Program-made: the position numbers and the translations under genes | Shown: positions 24,462-35,252 of the stretch, in pieces | Layout: every line of letters starts with the position of its first letter | How positions within the stretch are numbered: position 1 is the first letter of the stretch | Source of the DNA: Streptomyces sp. NBC_01306 | GTDB taxonomy: Bacteria > Actinomycetota > Actinomycetes > Streptomycetales > Streptomycetaceae | Length of the DNA stretch: 64,000 bases | Assembly: GCF_026340465.1 (NCBI RefSeq) | Contig: NZ_JAPEPC010000001.1 | Location: 1,553,501-1,617,500, forward strand | Direction of reading: 5' to 3' | The notes under the pieces: generated by a model | Told to the model about the DNA's origin: nothing | Database searches by the model: none | The model's input: the letters and a program-made list of their open reading frames with translations, nothing else

Positions 24462-27044
24462 TCACACCGGGACGATCTCGATGCCCTCCGGTACCCCGCC
24501 CAGGGTGCGCACCACCCCGCTGCTCACCTGGAGCGTCGTGAGGTGCGGGAAGGCGCTCAGCCAGGTGAGGCCCACCCCCAGGTCGTACGCGAGCCACAGC
24601 CTGGTGAGCCGTTCGGCGACGATCCCGTCGAGCAGCTGGTCCGGTGTGAACATCCCGGAGATCTGCACCCGCGACCGTCCGCCCAGCCGGCGCAGCGCGT
24701 GCAGCTCGGAGATGTCCGACACGGGGAAGTCCAGTCCGTCCTCGCCGAGATGGGCGATGATCTCGTCCGCGTAGGTGTCGGTGTCATAGCGCCGCCAGGC
24801 ACCCGCCAGCTGGGAGCGCACGGCCCAGGACGAGCGGTCCCGCATACGGACCAGATACCCGATCGCCCGGTCGTCGGCCACCGATGTGGCGGTGACCGCG
24901 AGCCGGTGCGCCTCCTCGTCGGAGACCGTGGCGGGGTCCGGCAGCATCTCCAGGACGATCGGGCCGATCCAGCCGAGCGCGCGGGCCCCTTCGAGCGTGG
25001 TCGGCCTGGCCAGGTCCCGGGTGTAGCGGTGGACCCTGGCCCGTACGGCGGGATCGAGTTCCGTCGCGTGTTCGAGGCTGGCCGCGGCGAGCAGTTTGCG
25101 GTGCCGGGACTCCACCGGGCGCGCGCCCTTGCGTGCGGCGACCAGTCCGTCCAGCAGGTACGCGCACTCGTCGGGCCTGGCCAGGGCCACCGCCATCCGG
25201 ATCACCTCCTCCCAGTCGTCCTGGTGAGCGTGGTTGATCAGGAAGTCGAAATCGTGCCGTTCCACGGCGGCGCGGGCGCTCAGATAGTCCTGGAAGGTCC
25301 GGTGCACGAAGTCCACCGAGCCGTGCGTGGGCTCGCGCAGCAGGCCCGTCCGGTTGAGGAGATGGCGGTAGATCTCCTCGGGGCCGCCCTGCTCCGCCGC
25401 GTGGGGGATGGACGGCAGATACTGGGCGAGAGTGTCCACCGCGACCGAACGGTCCATCTCCGAACGGCCGTTGACGAGCATCCAGTGGGCGAGCTTCTGG
25501 AGGAGCTGGACCTTCGGTTCCTGGGTGAGGTCGATGCCGTCGGTGGGGTGCATGTCGCGTTCGCGGTCGCGCCGTTCGAGCAGCATGGACAGTGCGGCGT
25601 CGTACAGCGCCTTGCGGCCGCGCGGCAGATAGCCGCGGCGGTCCCGGTGCAGGGCGCAAATCAGTCCGCACATCAGCGGGTTGGTGGCGAGCCGGCCCAG
25701 ATCGCGGTTGAGCCGGACCGCTCCCAGGAGGGTCTGCTCGTAGTGTTCGAGCCGGTCGAGATCGGTGGCCCCCTCCCGCGCGGCCCGGTGCCAGCGCTGG
25801 ATGAACGCGGCGACGCCCTCGCGGCTGAGCGGCGAGAGCATCAGCTCGGTGAAGCCCTCTGAGGCCAGCCAGTTCTCCCGTACGGCGGAGGGCCGCGAGG
25901 TCAGCAGCCAGACGTTGCCGGGGTAGAGGGCGAGCAGCCGGCGCAGTTCGTGGCGGAGCTGCTCGCGGTCCGCCTCGGACGACTCGTCTATGCCGTCGAC
26001 CAGCAGCAGCGCCCGCCCGTCGGACATGACACGGTCGGCCCAGCCCGTCGGCTGGGAGCCGGCGCGGGGGTAGCGGGCGGCGGACAGGAAGTCGTCGGGT
26101 ACCGGGAATCCGCCCTCGCCGAACCGCCGTACGGGCAGCACGAAGGGCACCCGGCCACGCAGCCCGTCCAGCTTCGCGGGCAGGGTGCCGCGCGCGATCG
26201 CCACCGCGAGCCACTGCACCAGCGTCGTCTTCCCGGAACCGGCAACCCCGCGCAGCAGCACCCGGTCCCGGCCGGAGAGCGCCTGTTCGGCCGGGAGCGC
26301 GGGCTGCGGCGGCGCCGCCCCGGTGACGCCGAACTCCGCCTCCAGGCTGAGGTAGGCGGTGTCCAGCGGCCAGCTGTCCGGCGAGTGGGCGAGCTCGATC
26401 CCGAAGATGGTGAGGTGGTTGTGGCCCGCGATGATGTCCCGCGCGTACCGCTCCTCGAACGCGGCGTCCTCGCCGGTCTGCTCGGGAAACCGCCGGGCCA
26501 GCGTGTCCATCTGCTCGCTCAGCAGGGCGAGTTGGCGGGTCTGCTCCACGAGGGTCGACGCGACGAAGGTGGAGCGCTGGGTGAAGAAGTGCAGAATGTG
26601 CAGACAGGCCGTCTCGACCAGCGCCGCGTGGAAGCGCGCTCCGTCGGCGGACAGCTGGCGGTCGGCCCCGGGTTCGGCGGCGCAGAGCAGGCCCGCGAAC
26701 TCGCTGGTGCCCAGCCGTACCGCCTGGAGATCGTCGATCTCGATCGCGCCCAGCGCGCCCAGCGTCCGGGAGACCGCGTCGGCGACCGCCTGCTCCTCGT
26801 CCGCGCCGATGGGCCGCTCCCCCGGTGCGGCGGACCGCAGTGCCCGTCCGACCAGGGTCTCCGCGAGTCCGGCGAGGTCCTGTTCGTCGAGCGTCCGCTT
26901 CTCGCCCCGGAACGAGACCAGACCGGATATCCGTACGGGACGGTCGACCACCCCCGCGCCCGGCCCCTCCTGGACGAACAGCTTCTTCACCAGTGGCACG
27001 ACGACGCTTGAGGCAAGTTTAGTGGCGAGTGTTGCGGGATCCAC
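24462..27044 (-). CDS. NACHT-domain NTPase, NLR-like
   Basis: 860 residues from GTG 27044 (ribosome site GGGGGAG). The N-terminal ~240 residues are helical and match the kind of NACHT N-terminal helical (NNH) domain described in Streptomyces. The NACHT NTPase follows: Walker A GVAGSGKT at 266-273, Walker B LLLVDGIDE about 347-355, then the helical winged-helix region with VDFVHRTFQDYLSARA. The C-terminal ~250 residues look like HEAT/leucine-rich sensor repeats. Bacterial NACHT proteins include phage-defence sensors. The effector of this one is not visible: the N-terminus has no recognised nuclease, protease or TIR motif, so the defence role is inferred. Confidence 0.8.
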   Translation of the reverse strand: MDPATLATKLASSVVVPLVKKLFVQEGPGAGVVDRPVRISGLVSFRGEKRTLDEQDLAGLAETLVGRALRSAAPGERPIGADEEQAVADAVSRTLGALGAIEIDDLQAVRLGTSEFAGLLCAAEPGADRQLSADGARFHAALVETACLHILHFFTQRSTFVASTLVEQTRQLALLSEQMDTLARRFPEQTGEDAAFEERYARDIIAGHNHLTIFGIELAHSPDSWPLDTAYLSLEAEFGVTGAAPPQPALPAEQALSGRDRVLLRGVAGSGKTTLVQWLAVAIARGTLPAKLDGLRGRVPFVLPVRRFGEGGFPVPDDFLSAARYPRAGSQPTGWADRVMSDGRALLLVDGIDESSEADREQLRHELRRLLALYPGNVWLLTSRPSAVRENWLASEGFTELMLSPLSREGVAAFIQRWHRAAREGATDLDRLEHYEQTLLGAVRLNRDLGRLATNPLMCGLICALHRDRRGYLPRGRKALYDAALSMLLERRDRERDMHPTDGIDLTQEPKVQLLQKLAHWMLVNGRSEMDRSVAVDTLAQYLPSIPHAAEQGGPEEIYRHLLNRTGLLREPTHGSVDFVHRTFQDYLSARAAVERHDFDFLINHAHQDDWEEVIRMAVALARPDECAYLLDGLVAARKGARPVESRHRKLLAAASLEHATELDPAVRARVHRYTRDLARPTTLEGARALGWIGPIVLEMLPDPATVSDEEAHRLAVTATSVADDRAIGYLVRMRDRSSWAVRSQLAGAWRRYDTDTYADEIIAHLGEDGLDFPVSDISELHALRRLGGRSRVQISGMFTPDQLLDGIVAERLTRLWLAYDLGVGLTWLSAFPHLTTLQVSSGVVRTLGGVPEGIEIVPV

Positions 27045-27158
27045 GGCGTTCTCCCCCTGACTGCGGTGCGCCGGCAGGCCGGCCGGCGAGAGGGCCCGGC
27101 GCCCGGGTACGGCGGGCGCGCGCCCCGTACGAAGGACGTCGCGCGCCCCCCGAACGGT

Positions 27159-27995
27159 TCACCGTACGCCCCCTGTTGGGGATGGCCGGGCTTCCGCACG
27201 GGGGCCGCCGATGGCACCCGTACCACCCCCGCTGCCCGTACCACCCGCACCGCCGGGCCCGTCCGTACCGCGGTCGGTACCGCGGTCGGTACCGCAGTCG
27301 GTATCGCAGTCGGTATCGCGGTCGGTATCGCGGTCGGTATCGCGGGGAAGCACGGCCGAGAGCAGCCCGCCGTGCACCGGATACGGCCGCTCGCCGGGCA
27401 GCAGCGCCGCCGCTCCCGTCTCGTCACCGGCCTGGACCAGCGCATGGATCCGGTGGACCAGCGGGGTCACATCGGTGATCGACACGGTCCACTCGTCGGC
27501 GTACCGGCGGGCGGCGTCACCGGAGAGACCGAGCTGCAGCGAGCGGTACGGCTGCGGCCTGAGCCACAGGTCGCGTTCCGGGTCCCACTGGACACGCGCC
27601 GGGGACCGCTTCAACTCCCGCTTCCAGGAGGCCTGATCGGCGTGGACGGCCCGTTCGTACGAGGAGAGGCAGGCGTGCCGCAGCGCCCAGTCGAACCCGG
27701 ACCTGCTGATCTCGACGGCCAGCACCGTCTCCTGGCCCTCCTTCGCCGCCCAGCCGCAGCGGTACATCATCCACAGGAACGAGGGCTTGATCCAGGTCAT
27801 CCGGTCGCGCTTCCAGGCCGCGGGGAACCGGCCGTCGCGGGCCGCGGGCAGGCCGATGGACGGGGTGTACGCCTGGTAGACGGTGACCGTGGACTCGGTG
27901 TGCAGCGCGCGGATGCGGTGCTTCGGTTCGGTGGCGGGCGGTGCGTCCGTGGCGGGCTGTGCGTGGGTGCCGGGCCCGGTGATCTTCTCTGCCAT
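27159..27995 (-). CDS. DUF4291-like protein with repetitive tail
   Basis: 278 residues, start ATG 27995. Residues 40-190 carry DUF4291-like signatures: VYQAYTPSIGLPAA, DRMTWIKPSFLWMMYR, and the EISRSGFDWALRHA block. The family is small, cytosolic and of unknown function. The C-terminus is abnormal: a run of DTDRDTDCDTDCGTDRGTDR repeats encoded by a 12-base tandem array, then a Gly-rich end. It lies 114 bases upstream of the NACHT gene on the same strand, so it may share transcription with it. Confidence 0.75.
   Translation of the reverse strand: MAEKITGPGTHAQPATDAPPATEPKHRIRALHTESTVTVYQAYTPSIGLPAARDGRFPAAWKRDRMTWIKPSFLWMMYRCGWAAKEGQETVLAVEISRSGFDWALRHACLSSYERAVHADQASWKRELKRSPARVQWDPERDLWLRPQPYRSLQLGLSGDAARRYADEWTVSITDVTPLVHRIHALVQAGDETGAAALLPGERPYPVHGGLLSAVLPRDTDRDTDRDTDCDTDCGTDRGTDRGTDGPGGAGGTGSGGGTGAIGGPRAEARPSPTGGVR
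27265..27346 (-). repeat. 12-base tandem repeat in the DUF4291 gene
   Basis: About 6.8 copies of GTAYCGCRGTCG, perfectly in frame, giving Asp/Thr/Arg/Cys repeats at the DUF4291-like protein's C-terminus. Variant positions (C/T, A/G) show older and newer units. Length may vary between strains. Confidence 0.85.
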
Positions 27996-28100
27996 GCGGC
28001 AAGGGTGCGCCGTCACCGCCCGTGCGGGCCACCGGAATTACGGCGACCCGCACGGCACAACGGTCCGGGGGAGCACAGCCCGGCATGGCCCGACATGGAT

Positions 28101-28135
28101 CCGCCCCCTCGCGGCGGGGGACCGGGAGGGGGCGG
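28101..28135 (-). terminator. Hairpin after pruA
   Basis: CCGCCCCCTC / GAGGGGGCGG with a 15-base loop, 24 bases downstream of the pruA stop on the minus strand. It is a probable factor-assisted or GC-only terminator, since no T-tract follows. Confidence 0.6.
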
Positions 28136-28158
28136 GGTCTCAGGGGGTGAGCCGGGGA

Positions 28159-29799
<1,641 letters not shown>

Positions 29800-29847
29800 G
29801 AGTGCCTTGTCTCCTTTATGTCGAGGTGGGGTGGTCAGCCGGGCAGG

Positions 29848-30774
29848 TCAGCCCTTGGTGAGCACGGAGCGGCCGAAGAACAGCAGGTTGGCCGGCTTCT
29901 CCGCGAGGCGGCGCATGAAATAGCCGTACCAGTCGGTGCCGTACGCCGTGTAGACGCGCATCCGGTGGCCCTCGGCCGCGAGCCGGATGTGCTCGTCACT
30001 GCGGATGCCGTACAGCATCTGGAACTCGTACTCGTTCAGTTTGCGCCCGGCCCTGCGGGCCAGCTCCTGGCCGATGGCGATCAGACGCGGGTCGTGGGAC
30101 CCGATCATCGGGTAGCCGTCGCCGTCCATGAGGATCTTCAGGATCCGGACGTACGCCTTGTCGATCTCGGTCTTCACCTGGTACGCGACGGAGGCGGGCT
30201 CCTTGTAGGCGCCCTTCACGATGCGGACCCGGCTGCCGGCCGCGGCGAGGCGGCGGGCGTCGTCCTCGGTGCGGAAGAGGTAGGCCTGAATGACACAGCC
30301 GGTCTGCGGGAAGTCCTTCCGCAGCTCCTCGTGGATGGCGAACATCGAGTCGAGCGTGGTGTGGTCCTCGGCATCCAGGGTAACCGTGGTGCCGATGGCG
30401 GCGGCGGCCTCGACGACCCGGCGGACGTTGGCGAGCGCCAGCTCGTGGCCGCCATCCAGCCCCTGGCCGAACATCGACAGCTTGACCGACATCTCGGCCT
30501 TCTCGCCCAGACCGAGGTCCTTGAGGCGGTCGACCAGCTCCAGGTAGGCGTCACGGGCGGCGGTGGCCTGCGCGGGGGTGGTGATGTCCTCACCCACCAC
30601 GTCGAGGGTGACCTCCAGGCCCTTGTCGGCGGCGTCCTTGATGATCGGGACGACCTGCTCGACGGTCTCACCGGCGATGAAGCGGCCGACGACCTGCTTG
30701 GTGCCCGGGGCGGCCGAAATGAACCGGCGCATCTTGTCACTTCGCGCCGCAGCGAGGATCACGGGAGCCAGCAC
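29848..30774 (-). CDS. putB: Proline dehydrogenase
   Basis: 308 residues from a GTG with a GGAGG ribosome site. Monofunctional PRODH TIM barrel with FAD-binding and catalytic segments: SVKLSMFGQGLD, CVIQAYLF.TEDDA, RIVKGAYKEP and LNEYEFQMLYGIRSDE. It oxidises proline to P5C, passing electrons to the respiratory chain; P5C goes to the adjacent pruA product. Heads the two-gene operon; the control region is shared with the divergent PucR-type gene. Confidence 0.92.
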   Translation of the reverse strand: MLAPVILAAARSDKMRRFISAAPGTKQVVGRFIAGETVEQVVPIIKDAADKGLEVTLDVVGEDITTPAQATAARDAYLELVDRLKDLGLGEKAEMSVKLSMFGQGLDGGHELALANVRRVVEAAAAIGTTVTLDAEDHTTLDSMFAIHEELRKDFPQTGCVIQAYLFRTEDDARRLAAAGSRVRIVKGAYKEPASVAYQVKTEIDKAYVRILKILMDGDGYPMIGSHDPRLIAIGQELARRAGRKLNEYEFQMLYGIRSDEHIRLAAEGHRMRVYTAYGTDWYGYFMRRLAEKPANLLFFGRSVLTKG

Positions 30775-30931
30775 GGAGCACCTCCAACCAAAAGTACGAA
30801 CGAGGACCGCAGCGGTACGGAAGCGGTATGAACCGAATCGGACCGGTACAGCACGGGGGAACTACTTCGAAACTTAAGGACCGCTCCGATGTTCTGCCAT
30901 CGACAGCTGTCACGCATCCGTGCCCTGGATC

Positions 30932-30947
30932 TCAGACATATGTCTGA
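30932..30947. promoter_or_regulatory. 16-base palindrome, likely PucR-type operator
   Basis: TCAGACATATGTCTGA, a perfect 16-base palindrome 12 bases before the PucR-type ATG, within the divergent put control region. Its position suggests autoregulation or control of the put operon. Related fragments with ATGTCTGA occur near 37634 upstream of serA. Confidence 0.65.
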
Positions 30948-30959
30948 AGGGGTGGGAGA

Positions 30960-32204
30960 ATGCCAAGCGTGAAGGGTGACTACCAGGAACTGGCCGACGA
31001 GATCTCGGCGCTGCTCGGCGCCCCCGCGACCCTGGAGAACCGGGATTTCGGGCTGATCGCCTTCGGTGCGCACAACAGCGAGGACGACAGCGAGATGGAC
31101 CCGGTCCGTACCCGCTCGATCCTCACCCGGCGGTCCACCCCGGCCGTCCGCTCCTGGTTCGAGGACTTCGGCATCACCCGCGCCACCGGCCCGGTCCGCA
31201 TCCCCGCCGCACCGGAGGCCGGGGTCTTCCGTGGCCGGATCTGTCTGCCGGTACGCCATCGGGGCACCGTGTACGGATACGTCTGGCTCCTGGACTCCGA
31301 CCCCGGCCCCACGGACCGCCGGCTGGCCGCGGCGATGGAGGTGACCGCGCGCATCGGCGACCTGCTGTTCGAGGAGGCGCAGGCGGGCGCCGGGCTGTCG
31401 CGTGAGTTCCGCGCGGTGCTCACCTCCGAAGCCGGCTGGCCGCGCGACATGGCGGTGGCGGCGCTGCGTACGGCGCTGGGACCGAGCGCGGACGGGCTGC
31501 ACGCCATGGTGTGCGTGGCGCCCTGGCCGGACGAGGATCCGCCGGTCCGCCCCGTACCGGCCGCCGCTGCGCTGTGCACCCTGCCGGGAACAGGCCCGGA
31601 CGCAGGCCCTGGCGGCCCCGGACCCGGTACGGGCGGCCCCGGATCCAGTACGAGCAGCGGCCCGGCCGACGGCGGGGGCCCGGTCGCCGAAAACGCTCCG
31701 TACGCCCTGGCGGCGCTGATCAGAGTGCGCAGCGCCGGCACCCTCGACCCGGCGCTGAGTGCCGCGTCGCGCCTCGCGGAGCTGGCGGGGGCCGGGGTCA
31801 CCGCGGGCGTGGCCCCGGCCCGGCACGGTCTGACCGAGCTGTCGGTGTCCTGGCGCGAGTGCGCGGCAGCCGCCCGCGCCGCGGCGGCCGAGCCACGGTT
31901 CGGCCCGGTCGCGGAGTGGGCGTCGATCGGCCCGTACCGCCTGCTGACCGCGCTCCCCCGGGGGCTCGCACGCGACACGGTGGTACGGGATCTCACGACG
32001 CCGGCCCATGCCGAACTGGCCCACACCGCCGAGGTGTTCCTCGACTGCGCGGGCCAGGCCGGGCGGACCGCGTCGGCGCTCGGCATCCACCGCCAGACCC
32101 TCTACTACCGCCTCTCCCGCATCGAGCAGCTGACCGGCCTCGATCTGGACGAGGGCGAGGACCGGCTCCTGCTGCACATGGCGCTGAAGGGGGCGCGGCT
32201 GTAG
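30960..32204 (+). CDS. PucR-family transcriptional regulator of proline catabolism
   Basis: 414 residues. The C-terminal PucR helix-turn-helix (about 365-405: [33 protein letters not shown]) is diagnostic; the central part has a GGDEF-like CdaR/PucR fold and the N-terminal region is a GAF-like sensor (about 60-150). A long Gly/Pro-rich insertion (about 200-245) separates the modules. Divergent from putB-pruA, so it probably activates proline use, as the orthologue arrangement in Streptomyces suggests. ATG 30960 has GGTGGGAG upstream. Confidence 0.85.
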   Translation: MPSVKGDYQELADEISALLGAPATLENRDFGLIAFGAHNSEDDSEMDPVRTRSILTRRSTPAVRSWFEDFGITRATGPVRIPAAPEAGVFRGRICLPVRHRGTVYGYVWLLDSDPGPTDRRLAAAMEVTARIGDLLFEEAQAGAGLSREFRAVLTSEAGWPRDMAVAALRTALGPSADGLHAMVCVAPWPDEDPPVRPVPAAAALCTLPGTGPDAGPGGPGPGTGGPGSSTSSGPADGGGPVAENAPYALAALIRVRSAGTLDPALSAASRLAELAGAGVTAGVAPARHGLTELSVSWRECAAAARAAAAEPRFGPVAEWASIGPYRLLTALPRGLARDTVVRDLTTPAHAELAHTAEVFLDCAGQAGRTASALGIHRQTLYYRLSRIEQLTGLDLDEGEDRLLLHMALKGARL

Positions 32205-32236
32205 CGGCTCCGGCGGAAGGTGTTCCGGCGGCTCGG

Positions 32237-33148
32237 TCAGGCGGGCGTGTAGCCGCGGGTGCGGAGCACCTGCTGGACGACGTCGGTGAAGGCGCGGGAC
32301 GCGGCGCTCCGGTAGGCGCTCTCGCGCCGGAGGAGTGCGACGGTGCGTTGTGGCAGGGGCGGTTCGAGAGGGACGGGGCGCAGGTGCGGGTGGTCGTGGG
32401 TGATGGCGTCGGGCAGGACGGTCGCCAGCCCGGTGCGCCGGACGATCTCGGTGAGCGCCTGGATGGAGTTCGCCTCCACCATGATGCGGGGACTGACCCG
32501 TTCCTGGGCGAAGTAGGCGTCGATGTGGCCGCGGGTGGCGAAGTCGCCGCTGAGCAGGGCGAGATGACGCTCGGCGAGGGCTCTGGCGGGCAGCGGCTGT
32601 CCGCCGTCGGGGTCGGCGTCGGACCTGCCCGCGCCGATGACGAGGCTGAGGGTTTCGGTGAACAGGGCTGTCGCGGCGATACCTGGCAGATGGGGGCCGT
32701 CGAAGGCGATACCGAGGTCGAGACCGTCGGCGAGCAGGGCCGACTCGATGTGATCCTGCGTCATCTCCCGGACGTCCAGGGCGATACCGGGATGACGGGT
32801 GTGCAGCTCGGCGATCAGGGGCCCGATCAGATAGGCGGTGAAGGTCGGGGTCACCGCCAGGCGCAGGCTGCCCCGGGAGAGGTCCTGCACATCGGCGACG
32901 GCACGTTCGGCGGCGGCCAGGTCTCGTAGCGCGCGGCGGGCGTAGTGCACGTACGCCTCGCCGGCGTCGGTGAGGCGTACGGCGCGTCCGGTACGGTCCA
33001 GCAGCTGCACCCCCACGCCGCGCTCCAGCTGTTTGATCTGCTGGGACAGGGTGGGCTGGGAGATCCGCAGGTCCTCGGCGGCGCGGGTGAAGCTGCCGTG
33101 CTCGGCAACGGCGAGCAGATAGCGCAGATGACGCAGTTCCAGGGCCAT
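32237..33148 (-). CDS. cynR: LysR-family regulator, CynR-like
   Basis: 303 residues. N-terminal LysR HTH (residues 4-62: LRHLRYLLAVAEHGSFTRAAEDLRISQPTLSQQIKQLE) followed by the inducer-binding periplasmic-like domain. It is divergent from carbonic anhydrase and cyanase genes, the classic cynR-cynTS layout, in which cyanate or azide acts as inducer. The ATG is 16 bases from the dyad CCATCA-N7-TGATGG. The assignment to CynR rests on neighbourhood. Confidence 0.82.
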   Translation of the reverse strand: MALELRHLRYLLAVAEHGSFTRAAEDLRISQPTLSQQIKQLERGVGVQLLDRTGRAVRLTDAGEAYVHYARRALRDLAAAERAVADVQDLSRGSLRLAVTPTFTAYLIGPLIAELHTRHPGIALDVREMTQDHIESALLADGLDLGIAFDGPHLPGIAATALFTETLSLVIGAGRSDADPDGGQPLPARALAERHLALLSGDFATRGHIDAYFAQERVSPRIMVEANSIQALTEIVRRTGLATVLPDAITHDHPHLRPVPLEPPLPQRTVALLRRESAYRSAASRAFTDVVQQVLRTRGYTPA

Positions 33149-33164
33149 GCCTCGACTATAGATG

Positions 33165-33183
33165 CCATCAATAGGGCTGATGG
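33165..33183. promoter_or_regulatory. LysR-type dyad in cynR-cynT intergenic region
   Basis: CCATCA-ATAGGGC-TGATGG, with 6-base arms 7 bases apart, containing an ATCA-N7-TGAT core. This fits a T-N11-A LysR box and lies between the divergent cynR and cynT genes, next to the cynR start. Predicted CynR-binding site. Confidence 0.6.
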
Positions 33184-33237
33184 ATATTACGTCTTGGACG
33201 CTATAGGCCGAGGTCGTGCATGGTGGATCCAGTCAGC

Positions 33238-33327
33238 GGATCCGGTCGACGGATCCGGCCGACGGATCCGGTCGGCCCACCGGCTGGGCATCCACCGGCC
33301 CGGCATTCACCGGTTCGGCATCCATCG
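33238..33327. repeat. Two adjacent tandem repeats before cynT
   Basis: Three 13-base units GGATCCGGTCGAC (33238-33276, one or two mismatches), then 2.7 units of a 15-base repeat GGCATCCACCGGCCC (33287-33327). They fill the cynT 5' leader up to 12 bases before the start codon. Could be slippage products or affect leader structure. Confidence 0.8.
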
Positions 33328-33339
33328 AAGGGAGTGGCC

Positions 33340-33948
33340 ATGCACGACCTCACCGAGGGAGTACGGCGCTTCAAGCGGGACAGCTTTCCCCCCAGGGCGG
33401 AACTCTTCGCCCACCTCGCGGACCACCACCGGCCGACGACACTGTTCATCGGCTGCTCCGACGCCCGTGTCCTGCCGGAGCTGATCTGCGCCAGCGAGCC
33501 GGGTGAGCTGTTCGTGATCCGTACCGCCGGCAACCTCGTCCCCGCCCACGCCCCGGCCCGCGCCGACGGGATCGCGGCGAGCATCGAGTACGCCGTCACG
33601 GTGCTGGGTGTGTCCTCCATCGTGGTCTGCGGGCACTCCGCCTGCGGCGCGATGACCGCCCTGGCCGAAGGCCACGACCTGACCGGTGCCCCCGCGGTCG
33701 CCGACTGGCTGCGGCACGCCGCCCCGCCCCAGCCCGCCACCGCGACCGGGGCCGGAGCGGTCACCGTGGACGCGCTGATACGCCGGAACGTGCTCGCACA
33801 GCTGACGAACCTGGCCGGCCACCCCTCGGTGGCCCGTGCGCTCGCCGCCGGCACGGTCACCCTGTACGGCTGGGTCTACGACATCGCCACCGGCACTGTC
33901 GAAAGGCTCGACCCCGCGACCGGCCGCGGCACCGCACTCGCCGCCTGA
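33340..33948 (+). CDS. cynT: Beta-class carbonic anhydrase
   Basis: 202 residues. Zinc ligands C39 (GCSDAR), H99 and C102 (CGHSACGAM) with the D41-R43 dyad; typical beta-CA. In cyn operons it returns bicarbonate for the cyanase reaction. ATG 33340 has an AAGGGAG site upstream; the frame extends to 33220 through repeats that are not protein-like. It is followed by cynS with a 147-base gap. Confidence 0.9.
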   Translation: MHDLTEGVRRFKRDSFPPRAELFAHLADHHRPTTLFIGCSDARVLPELICASEPGELFVIRTAGNLVPAHAPARADGIAASIEYAVTVLGVSSIVVCGHSACGAMTALAEGHDLTGAPAVADWLRHAAPPQPATATGAGAVTVDALIRRNVLAQLTNLAGHPSVARALAAGTVTLYGWVYDIATGTVERLDPATGRGTALAA

Positions 33949-34095
33949 CCTGCCCCCCCAGCCCCTCCTGATCCCCGACGCAGCGCCGCGCCCGGGATCA
34001 CCACCCCACCCGAGAACCCGCCGCGCCCGCCCCCGCGGGAAGCAGCACACACAGCTCCCAGCCCCTGGAGAGCACACCGAAAGGAAGACCGGCTC

Positions 34096-34566
34096 ATGAT
34101 GCACGCCCAGCTGGACCCCACCGCCCGTCAGGCCCTGGCCGTCGCCGCCGTGGAGGCCAAGACCCGCAAGGACCTGTCCTGGCAGCAGATCGCCGACGCC
34201 GCCGGGCTGTCACCCGCTTTCACCACCGCCGCCGTCCTCGGCCAGCACGCCCTGCCGGCCGACGCCGCGCAGGCCGTCGCCGAACTCCTCGGCCTGGACG
34301 ACGACGCGGTGATGCTGCTGCAGACCATCCCGACCCGCGGTTCGATCCCCGAGGGCATCCCGACCGACCCGACGATCTACCGCTTCCACGAGATGCTCCA
34401 GGTCTACGGCACCACGCTCAAGGCCCTGATCCACGAGCAGTTCGGCGACGGCATCATCAGCGCGGTCAACTTCCGGCTCGATGTGCGGAAGGTTGCCGAT
34501 CCGGAGGGCGGCGAGCGCGCCATCATCACCCTGGACGGCAAGTACCTGCCCACCAAGCCCTTCTGA
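34096..34566 (+). CDS. cynS: Cyanase (cyanate hydratase)
   Basis: 156 residues, the full size of E. coli CynS. Catalytic Arg96 (IYRFHEM), Glu99 and Ser122 (GIISAVNF) fall at the exact canonical positions; the N-terminal HTH-like domain and C-terminal dimer domain ending [13 protein letters not shown] are conserved. It converts cyanate and bicarbonate to ammonia and CO2. It is preceded by an AAGGAAG ribosome site and followed 73 bases later by a deaminase gene. Confidence 0.96.
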   Translation: MMHAQLDPTARQALAVAAVEAKTRKDLSWQQIADAAGLSPAFTTAAVLGQHALPADAAQAVAELLGLDDDAVMLLQTIPTRGSIPEGIPTDPTIYRFHEMLQVYGTTLKALIHEQFGDGIISAVNFRLDVRKVADPEGGERAIITLDGKYLPTKPF

Positions 34567-34639
34567 CCCGCAGGCCGCAGACCCTCTCCCCCTGGCCCTC
34601 CACCCCCACTCCCCCGATTTCACACCTGGAGGAATCCTC

Positions 34640-35140
34640 ATGGACTTCGCGCAGCGCACCATCGACCTCGCCCGGCAGAACGTCGCCGACGGCGGCCGGC
34701 CGTTCGCGACCGTCATCGTCAAGGACGGCGAAATCCTGGCCGAGAGCGCGAACAAGGTCGCCCAGACCAACGACCCCACGGCACACGCGGAGGTCCTCGC
34801 CATCCGCGACGCGTGCGTGAAGCTGGGCACCGAGCACCTGGCCGGCACCACCATCTACGTCCTGGCCCACCCCTGCCCGATGTGCCTCGGGGCGCTGTAC
34901 TACTGCTCCCCGGACGAAGTCGTCTTCCTCACCACCCGTGACGCCTATGAGCCGCACTATGTGGACGACCGCAAGTACTTCGAACTCGACACCTTCTACG
35001 GTGAGTTCGCCAAGGACTACACCGAGCGCCGGCTGCCCATGCGCCACCAGTCGCATGACGGCGCGGTCGACGTCTACCGGCACTGGCAGGAGCTGAACGG
35101 CGGCGAGCGCCGCGTGGCCGGGGCCCCCACCGCCGGCTGA
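34640..35140 (+). CDS. Guanine deaminase-like CDA-fold deaminase
   Basis: 166 residues. Zinc deaminase motifs: H49-A-E51 (TAHAEVLAIRDAC) and C79-P-M-C82 (HPCPMC). The fold and the NKVAQTNDPTAHAE segment resemble GuaD-type guanine deaminases and related ammeline/isocytosine deaminases. A GGAGGAATCC ribosome site precedes ATG 34640. It is the third gene after cynT and cynS on the same strand, an uncommon partner for a cyanate operon. Substrate uncertain; guanine is the default by family. Confidence 0.82.
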   Translation: MDFAQRTIDLARQNVADGGRPFATVIVKDGEILAESANKVAQTNDPTAHAEVLAIRDACVKLGTEHLAGTTIYVLAHPCPMCLGALYYCSPDEVVFLTTRDAYEPHYVDDRKYFELDTFYGEFAKDYTERRLPMRHQSHDGAVDVYRHWQELNGGERRVAGAPTAG

Positions 35141-35252
35141 TACCCCGGGCCGACCGAAGGGACGGCGGGGGCGGTCTCGCCCCCGCCGCCCCGGGCACGC
35201 AGCCGAGCAGGCGGGACCAGTCCGCCCACAGCGCCCTTGCACGGGCCGGCCG

